Of a stretch of DNA of 38,371 nt, positions 31,901-38,371 are shown in pieces. Each line of letters opens with the position of its first letter. The stretch's first letter is position 1. This DNA is from Basidiobolus ranarum (lineage: Eukaryota > Basidiobolomycota > Basidiobolomycetes > Basidiobolales): the NCBI GenBank assembly GCA_040143965.1, contig JASJQH010000047.1:1-38371 (forward strand). Reading direction: 5' to 3'. The position numbers and the translations under genes are program-made. The notes under the pieces are model-generated. The model did not search any database and was not told where the DNA came from. It was given only the letters and a program-made list of their open reading frames with translations.

Positions 31901-33182
31901 GCTTATAGTCTTGAATCTCATCATCAAATACGAAGCGAGTACACTGAAATTCAAAGTAACGACGTCCAAGGGTAGTGGCCTGTACAGCACAGGTAGTAAC
32001 ATGATAATCCCAACCAAAGAAATGTTTGAGTTTAGCCTCCACGTTGCGAACAGCAATTAAAAGGCGACTGTGATCGTCCAGAAGAATATTGGTTTTCAAT
32101 TCACGCTCGAATTGAATATAGTTAGATTGATTAGGATGACTTTGAATGCGGAAGTAGTTGCGAATGCGTGCACGAAGAATGTTGACCCCAAGCAACCAAA
32201 AAGCGGAAAAGTACCACACAGAGACGAATACATTAGAAGAGAGAGTTCCATCCAGTTTGGTAAGGCCAAATGGTGCTCCAGTGATAGTACCGTAGTAATC
32301 ACCTGTAAGAACGCCCATCCAGACAAACCAGCCAAGTACCATGAACACGATCGACCAGAAACCAATAGTTCCGTAAAAGTTGTTATTATATCCTTTGATG
32401 AGGAAATCACTGTTGTCTTGATCTTCATCAATCTCAACCTGATCCTTCTTTGATTTTTCATTGCGTTGGTCTTTTTCGGTCATTTGTTGCTCACTTTCCT
32501 TACGGCGGGCCAAATCTTCTTTGCGGATACCTCTCTCGGCGAAAGTTTTGTAAAGGTGCCAGGTAACCAAAAGGAAAACTTCGATACCCAAAATAGTCCA
32601 AATTCCAATCCACATTGGTTCAGTATACGAGAACTGTTGAACATGAGTTGACTTAGGACAGGTAAGCCATATCTGGTTACCAGTAACGCCTGCAGAAACT
32701 TGAGGGATATTACTAATCCCCATTTTGGATGCACATACTTCGGCGGTTTGAGAATCGACTTTCTTGGGATCAAATTGGGGAATGTCCACCCATTCACTTT
32801 CTTTGCAAGGGAAGTACTGCTGACTTAATTCAATCCCTGGGCAAGCGCACTTACTGACGGATCCAGAACATGAACTTTTACACGAGCCATCAGGACAGTA
32901 ATTTTGTCCTTCAGGACAAGAGGGTCGAATCGACTCGGGGCATTGACTGATATCATTCACGCACATAATAGGGCACATGGCATGCTTCCTTGTACCCAAA
33001 GGACAGGTTTGACCACTAGCACTTTTCTCGTTAACTGGATTAAACAAAATTGATTAGATGAACGGTCACTTCTATGACAAAATATTCACATCTTATTTAC
33101 TTGGAATCAAAGGAACGGAGTTGACTTGTAAAGCCAAGACCATCATGGCTATAAGCCAAGTTACATATGTGGACGCTATCAT
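28923..33182 (-). CDS. P5B-type ATPase with signal peptide and Cys-rich ectodomain (2 exons)
   Basis: Exons 33182-33101 and 33034-28923 join in frame to 1397 aa. Residues 1-~22 form a signal peptide (TYVTWLIAMMVLALQVNSV). Next is a luminal/extracellular region (to ~167) with 13 cysteines in closely spaced clusters (CPEGQNYCPDGSCKSSC), then a membrane segment (WIGIWTILGIEVFLLV) and a charged linker. The P-type core has the actuator motif SLTGEPLPI, the phosphorylation site CFDKTGTLT (Asp ~733), the nucleotide-domain KGSFEKVKELC and MITGDTALTG, and the hinge GDGGNDCGALRASHVGLAL. The hinge and RLRKLKIFCVDLPRI place it with P5B pumps (Ypk9/ATP13A2), which export polyamines or act on lysosomal/vacuolar cations. 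The usual P5B M4 sequence PPALP reads TPLLP here. The Cys-rich ectodomain is not part of yeast Ypk9 or human ATP13A2 as I know them. A TATATAAGC box lies ~170 nt upstream. Confidence 0.9.
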
Positions 33183-33351
33183 GGCAGCGGATCGAGTGTT
33201 TGTTATGCACGATCTCTTCTTATATTCAGTAGGGAAGGAGGGAGAGTTGGGAGCTTTCAGTAGATAATGTGCAGAATAATAGTCGATGCACTCTTTCTAA
33301 TAAGCTTTGCCTATGATGTGTTTTGTAATGCATCAAGTCCCTCTGCCTGTG

Positions 33352-33360
33352 CTTATATAT
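33352..33360 (-). promoter_or_regulatory. TATA box of the P5 ATPase gene
   Basis: Minus-strand ATATATAAG about 170 nt upstream of the ATG at 33182. Position is compatible with a leader of ~100-140 nt. Confidence 0.35.
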
Positions 33361-35842
33361 TGCCAACTTCCATATTAATTTGATTCTCATTGGCTCAAGT
33401 CCTACGTAAATTAGGGTTTCCTTTAAATGACTGTGACTTAAGTAATTACCAAACTAGAAAGTCCTCATTATCTTCTTTCGGATATGTCAAAGTTTATTCT
33501 ATCTTAAAAATTCTATTCAGTAACTATTTAATTTAAGAGTAATCAAAATATACAATTGGTATATGGCGATAGTCGGTAAACTCTCACTGTATTAGAATAC
33601 GTCGTGACCAAGTCAATTGATATATTCGCTTAGTGTTGCAATTAGAAAGTAGTTAGAATTAACGACTGTCACAAGCTAACGCTGGGTATATGTTGGAGAG
33701 ATTTTGAGAAACTTTAACTCCACTTCGTGCAAATACCAAGCCGATAATAATGCATCTTTCATGTTTATTCATATTAAGCTCTACTATTCCAAATTGGGCA
33801 GCCTAATTGGTCCAATACAAAAACCCATTGACTGGCTACGATTTATCAAAAAACCACTCTTTTGCTGATATAGATATCATGTAGGTTACAATTTCTCCAG
33901 CAATACGTAAACTCGTCGTAACGATAGTCGTCATTCGGTTCTTCGATAAAGTACTAACATAAGGTTTCACAACACCTTGGATTCAACCAAGCAATACATT
34001 ATCTATAGGAAACTGCACATTAAACCCATGTAGGTGTCCCAGGTATCTGTGCGACTTTATTCTTCAACATTATTAGAATTGTGAATCTATCAAGCTGAAA
34101 CCCATTGCCCGAGTAACTGATTGCGAAATGGTGATGTCATGATGCCAAATATGGATTAAGATTAGAGTTGGAATATCCCAAGAGCTGTCAAAGTCGAATG
34201 ATTGCGTGTGGAGAATTATATTGAATTGTAAGCTATAGATTATATAAAAAGTCAGGGGATATGTTTCAATTACTTGGCTTGAGGAATACATCTCGATCAC
34301 GATAGAAAAATCACTTTGCAGTTGTTATCTGCTTCTCGTGTTTAATGTAGACCAGAGGAATTATGATGACGATCTGATCATACTGTTTCACTATGTATAG
34401 TGCTTCGTTCTTTCCTGAGGAAGCATGTCATCCTCTGGATAAAAGGATGCAATTTCTTGCAGCCGAGTTCGTACTCAGTACGATGCAGATTCCAAATATG
34501 AACATCCTCGTTCAGATACTGACGCAATATACTTCCTGAAATTGAAACAACAAAACAGCTGTCCTCATTGGAATACTTTCCAACTCTGGATATTTAGCGC
34601 CAGAAGTAAGTACAGGATAGAGACACCAAGGAATTATCGTTCGGGACCAGCCTAATTGGAACCTAGGTCTATCATCATATGCCATATTACTGGGTGTGTT
34701 GTTCACTGTAATGATAACGCAGATAACATTCATGCTTTAGTTCCCCGCACTGCTAGTAAGAGCATGGTAAGTGCAACTTACAATATGTACTTGTCCTACA
34801 CCAAAAGAGTACTCACTTTCCGGTATCCAGACTCTTCATAGATACGTATTATTTGCAAAAGAAATAATTATCGACAATTGAAAAAGTAACCATAGTCTTC
34901 TGAAATTGTATGAAGTCATAGCTGTTAGGATAGTTTCAACGAAGTAAATGACCTTCACAGATAATAAAGTGGACATCTGAAATTCTGCTATCCAATAAAA
35001 GTCATACCATTTTTACTTGACTCACGGGACCATGTTTCTAATGAGCGGAGTTATCAGATGGTTTGCGATCTCTTAGTGATCATGTTTCTATCTTAGCAAA
35101 CATAGTATGGGAATATTCGGTACATATGGAGGTGGAATTACTATTTGCCATCCCTGAGAAACAACCGAGTGTTTGACCAGGATATTCCCAAGATCATGCA
35201 CTTATATTTCCTCTGTAAAGGGCTACTCGAAGTGTAATCCTGTCTTTTCTAAAATAAGCAGAGGGTTGGTGATTTTCAAACATGAAAAGGTGCCGTAATG
35301 ATTGCTTATCAAGATAACATATGCGGCCAAGCTAAAAGCAATTTAATTTACATAACGCTGATTCGTAACTTACATAACTATTTATATTATTTCGGCACAA
35401 TAAAAATTCGTAGTCTGGCCCGACAGGATGGTTGTTCAGTTTCTAATTTAGGAACACTCAGTGACCCATCAAATAGTAGGTTCACACGGACCATGATTAA
35501 GTTATCTACATTTTATTTAGTTTGAAAAGCTTATTGCATATTTATCGATGGACAAATTCTATTCCCAAATAACTGCGACTTAATGGTGATAATTTGTTAA
35601 CAGTAAATAACTTCATTTGGATATGTCTCTCAAATGCTGGTTTTATAAGGTAATCATTGAATATCTTTTACTATACGTGGATTCACTCAACAATTACAAA
35701 AGAGTGTTCGATAGTTGGATATGTAGCTGCGAGTACTCAGAGGACACAATACTGGTATATATGTATGTGTTATAAATATTCGAGACAACAAGAAATGCTT
35801 CAGATATTTATGTGATTTACACTTATTGGATTGAAAATGAAT

Positions 35843-36085
35843 AGTATTCTTAATGAGAGTTGTTGGAAGTGATTTGGAGAACTAGAAGATGATTTATTGA
35901 GTGTAAATTGGCATTTATACTTTTGTCAAGAGGTAGGCAAACCAACATGTAGAATATGTTCAGGAAGGTCCTAGAAATATGTGAACAAAGTTTGGGGTCT
36001 CTTGGACAAGTTTGAGAACTTGCATGTTGATCTCAATATTGAGCGTAAACTTCTCATAAAGATATTGAATAATAACATAGTGAAA
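35843..36085 (+). repeat. Dispersed repeat, copy 1
   Basis: This segment matches the reverse complement of 37439-37713 almost end to end. Shared blocks in order: TGTTGGAAG..GTTT.GAGAA, GATTTATTGAGT, CATTTATACTTTTGTCAAGA, CCAAC.TGTA, AAGGTCCTA.GAA, GAGAACTT..., TCAATATT and CTCAT..AGA. Overall identity looks like 70-75% by eye. It is unidentified; no terminal inverted repeats, target duplications or long frame are evident. Confidence 0.65.
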
Positions 36086-36384
36086 GATGGGTAGTTAACT
36101 ATATGGATGCTTAAGTTATGTCATTTTCAACAGATACTGCATGTACTTCGAACTAAAGGTTGAATTGTTAAGTCAAGTACCTAAATATTCCTATATCTTG
36201 TTTAGCTTATTTATTGCTATTTTGAATAGATCCTAGAAATGCTGAGAAGAGACAGAATTTCAAGTTCATTCAAACGTTTCTACCTACTTTTATTGGTACC
36301 CTAGGAATATATCTTTGTTATCAACATACTCATAAATAGTCATTTCATTTCAATCAACAAGCATTCAGTATTACCCTCATATAA

Positions 36385-36413
36385 CTTCCAAGTATCCTAA
36401 ATACTTTAAAAGA
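36385..36413 (-). repeat. Dispersed repeat, short end fragment (copy 4)
   Basis: Read on the minus strand it gives TTAAAGTATTTAGGATACTTGGAAG, close to the left end of copy 2 (TTAAAGTATTTGGGAGCCTG). Only about 28 nt match, so it may be a truncated copy or chance. Confidence 0.3.
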
Positions 36414-36985
36414 CTGAAACTATAGTCATATCTATAGTATTCAATTATAAACGGTGAATCTTCAGTAATGATCTCATTATTTTTCACTAATCTTTTCAGT
36501 CAGAAATTTAGGAATACTCATACCATAAATTTGCTTTTCTAAGATAATGCGTTACTTTACTTCAGTATCAAGACATGGTATAGACTAGAATATGGTAATA
36601 TAACCACCCAAAATATGGCTGAATGAAATAAATTATGAAATCGCTTGAAATATATATATTGTAGATACAACTTACGGTGGCAATTGTTTCTGCTTCATAA
36701 GGCAGTTGAAGAGATATTTAAAATATATCAACAAGCAACTTGATATTCACTCAATTCTCGTTACTATGCCAAAGGTAGTTTTATCCCAAATTGTTCAAAC
36801 TTTTGCCTTGCACGTTCAACTTGAGTTCATCCAGAATTTGTCCCTACCATTGAGGATAATCCTCTCTCTTCTCTACAAGATAAGAGTCGTCAATACAATT
36901 CGAACTAAGCTTTAACTGACCAGATTAGAGCGGTTTAATATCAAGAAAACCCATCAAAACTATTACTTCAAGGAAATTATTTTTG

Positions 36986-37180
36986 CATGAATCACTCACT
37001 ATTCTCAATCGGAATTTACTCGGAATATTTTTACCAACTTGGAAGTTCTCAGATATATAGATACTTCAAACTGGTGATAGAAGCCCCAAACTTTGCACAC
37101 ATGTTCCTGTTTAAGTATTTGGGAGCCTGTTGGAGGTGGTTTGGAGAAATAGAGAAATTAGTGGTTTTCACTTACAAAGA
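36986..37180. repeat. Dispersed repeat, copy 3 (composite, two orientations)
   Basis: Positions 36986-37112 match the right-hand part of copy 2 in the same direction (CCAACTT.GAAGTTCTCAGATAT, GCACACATGTTC; roughly 80% identity by eye). Positions 37112-37180 match the other end of the family in the opposite direction (AAGTATTTGGGAGCCTGTTG, GAGAAATAGAGAA, GGTTTTCACTTA; roughly 90%). Two truncated copies thus meet tail to head, or one copy carries an inversion. Confidence 0.65.
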
Positions 37181-37438
37181 AACCCCAAGTGTATCAAGCA
37201 AAGAACCAAAATCAATACTTTTAGTATATGATACTTTTTTATAATCATTGTATGATAGATCAGTACCTCACTACTTGACATTTAACCAGTAACATTTCAT
37301 TCTGTTGGAGGGCTTGAAAAAGATGCCTTGTTATATATCAATATTTCTGAATTATGTGATGTTGTGAATTGTTGAAATTAGCATTACCTAAACATCTATA
37401 TAGTCATATATAGCTTAGTACTTAGTTATCTTATATTT

Positions 37439-37713
37439 CACCAAGATATTACCCATTATTCTCATAAGGAATTTACTTTGAATATTGACACCAACTTAGA
37501 AGTTCTCAGATATTTCGATTTTTCAAACTTATGCTAGAAGCCACAAAACTATGCACACATGTTCTTAGGACCTTTTTTAACACATTATACACGTTGGTCT
37601 GTTTACATCTTGACAAAAGTATAAATGTCAACTTTCAACTCAATAAATCAATAAGTGAAAACCACCAACTTCTCTATTTCTCTAAACCGCTTCCAACAGG
37701 CTCCCAAATACTT
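37439..37713 (-). repeat. Dispersed repeat, copy 2
   Basis: Longest copy, in inverse orientation to copy 1 and about 1.35 kb from it. Its left end (plus coordinates) matches copy 3 directly and its right end matches copy 3 in inverse orientation. It contains GCACACATGTTC, CTTGACAAAAGTATAAATGTC and CTCTATTTCTCTAAACCGCT. Confidence 0.65.
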
Positions 37714-38174
37714 TAACATGAATTCAGATAGTTTTTCCGATGATGCATACTCTCTCTATTAGCGCTATTTTCTTTACTAAATAGAAACAGCTTTGGAGTT
37801 ACAGTTTTTGGACTGGTACTATTTGCGGTAAGATCTTGTTGAGAGATAAAATGATTCAGCAAAGGTATATATTGCAATAAAAAAACATCCTACTTTTGAC
37901 TAACTTATTAATATCACGGATGCAGTCAGAGGCTGGCATAATGGCTATTTGCATGCAGATAGTACTACATATGAATATTTAGCTCAGTCAGGTTTGTGGT
38001 TGTTGAGTTGTCACAATCTGTAAAAGCACATGCCATAAAGCGATTCAATTATGAGCGATCGTAGATGAGTTATGAAAGATATTTTATTCCAAGAAAGATG
38101 GGTGACTTTTACTGATTAACAATTTTAGTTCAATGCAAATATTAAAGAAAAGCGTAATGCGAATTATTAGCTAT

Positions 38175-38371
38175 TTATAACACCAAGTTAAAGATAAACA
38201 ATCCTAAAACCATTCCACTCAAGCCAAGTGAATTTAGAGTTGAGGCGGAGTTTGAGGAATTATTAGTAGGATTGGCTGCATTGGCAGGGCTAGTAGTGTC
38301 TGCTTGTTGACCTGGAATTAAGACTCCTTCCACAACGTGGACCACTCCATTGCTAGTCAATACATTGGCAA
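38175..38371 (-). CDS. Fasciclin-domain GPI-anchored surface protein, C-terminal part
   Basis: A minus-strand frame enters from the right edge and stops at 38175. It begins ANVLTSNGVVHVVEGVLIPG, which is the conserved end (H2 box region) of a fasciclin/FAS1 domain. An Asn/Ser/Ala/Thr-rich linker follows (TTSPANAANPTNNSSNSAS), then a hydrophobic C-terminus (GLSGMVLGLFIFNLVL) preceded by small residues, the pattern of a GPI-attachment signal. Fungal proteins of this type sit on the plasma membrane or cell wall and act in adhesion. Only ~65 residues are visible, so the number of FAS1 domains is unknown. Confidence 0.85.
   Translation of the reverse strand, partial: ANVLTSNGVVHVVEGVLIPGQQADTTSPANAANPTNNSSNSASTLNSLGLSGMVLGLFIFNLVL

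Larger units (their letters stand above)
33183..38174. other. Gene-poor 5-kb region with dispersed repeats
   Basis: No supportable gene in almost 5 kb. The first ~200 nt are the P5 ATPase promoter. AT content is high and all frames are short. From about 35.8 kb it contains several copies of one repeat family in both orientations (listed separately). The right end is the 3' flank of the fasciclin gene. Confidence 0.55.

Noticed and set aside
32070-32800. Long frames opposite or out of frame with the P5 ATPase
   Set aside because: Shadows of the real coding frame, which carries all P-type ATPase motifs.
34073-35525. Several 60-75 codon frames in the gene-poor region
   Set aside because: Their lengths are expected by chance in AT-rich DNA; no splice partners, motifs or conserved composition were found.
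36987-37244. 85-codon plus-strand frame as a gene
   Set aside because: It lies across the composite repeat, and the matching parts of the other copies do not keep the frame, so it is a chance frame in repeat DNA.

Overview
The window is an AT-rich nuclear segment of a fungus, most likely an early-diverging (non-Dikarya) lineage. This is inferred from two VosA-like velvet proteins, a Cyr1-type adenylate cyclase (RA, leucine-rich repeat, PP2C-like and class III cyclase domains), an Nrd1/Mrn1-type four-RRM protein and a fungal kinesin-3. Introns are mostly 55-90 nt with GTAAGT/GTAYGT donors and CTAAT/CTGAC branch-like sites. No species is named. Exon joins were worked out by hand from splice motifs and reading phase; every complete multi-exon model below closes in frame.

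Layout. 1-102 (-): start of a glutamine-rich protein that runs off the window. 598-2307 (-): TTC14-like TPR protein with an RS/K-rich tail. 4289-5701 (-): velvet protein A. 8611-10084 (+): velvet protein B, an intact paralogue facing away from A. 11440-16689 (+): kinesin-3 motor. 18174-23998 (+): adenylate cyclase. 25167-27157 (+): Nrd1/Mrn1-like RNA-binding protein. 27689-28744 (+): Bem46/ABHD13-type alpha/beta hydrolase, converging on 28923-33182 (-): P5B-type transport ATPase with a signal peptide and a cysteine-rich ectodomain. 33183-38174: about 5 kb without a supportable gene, holding copies of an unidentified dispersed repeat. 38175-38371 (-): C-terminal end of a fasciclin-domain, GPI-anchor-type surface protein.

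Functionally the block is rich in developmental and nutrient-signalling regulators: two velvet transcription factors, the cAMP-producing cyclase, and a protein whose fission-yeast relative controls entry into sexual differentiation. They sit among vesicle transport (kinesin-3) and endomembrane/vacuolar transport (P5 ATPase) genes. Whether this proximity matters is unknown. The most notable items are the head-to-head velvet pair with shared C-terminal motifs, the Cys-rich ectodomain joined to a P5B pump with an altered M4 motif, the dispersed repeat family at 35.8-37.7 kb with a probable older copy near 3.6 kb, and unexplained exon-like fragments in the spacers around velvet B. I found no tRNA, rRNA, CRISPR array or recognisable retro-element.
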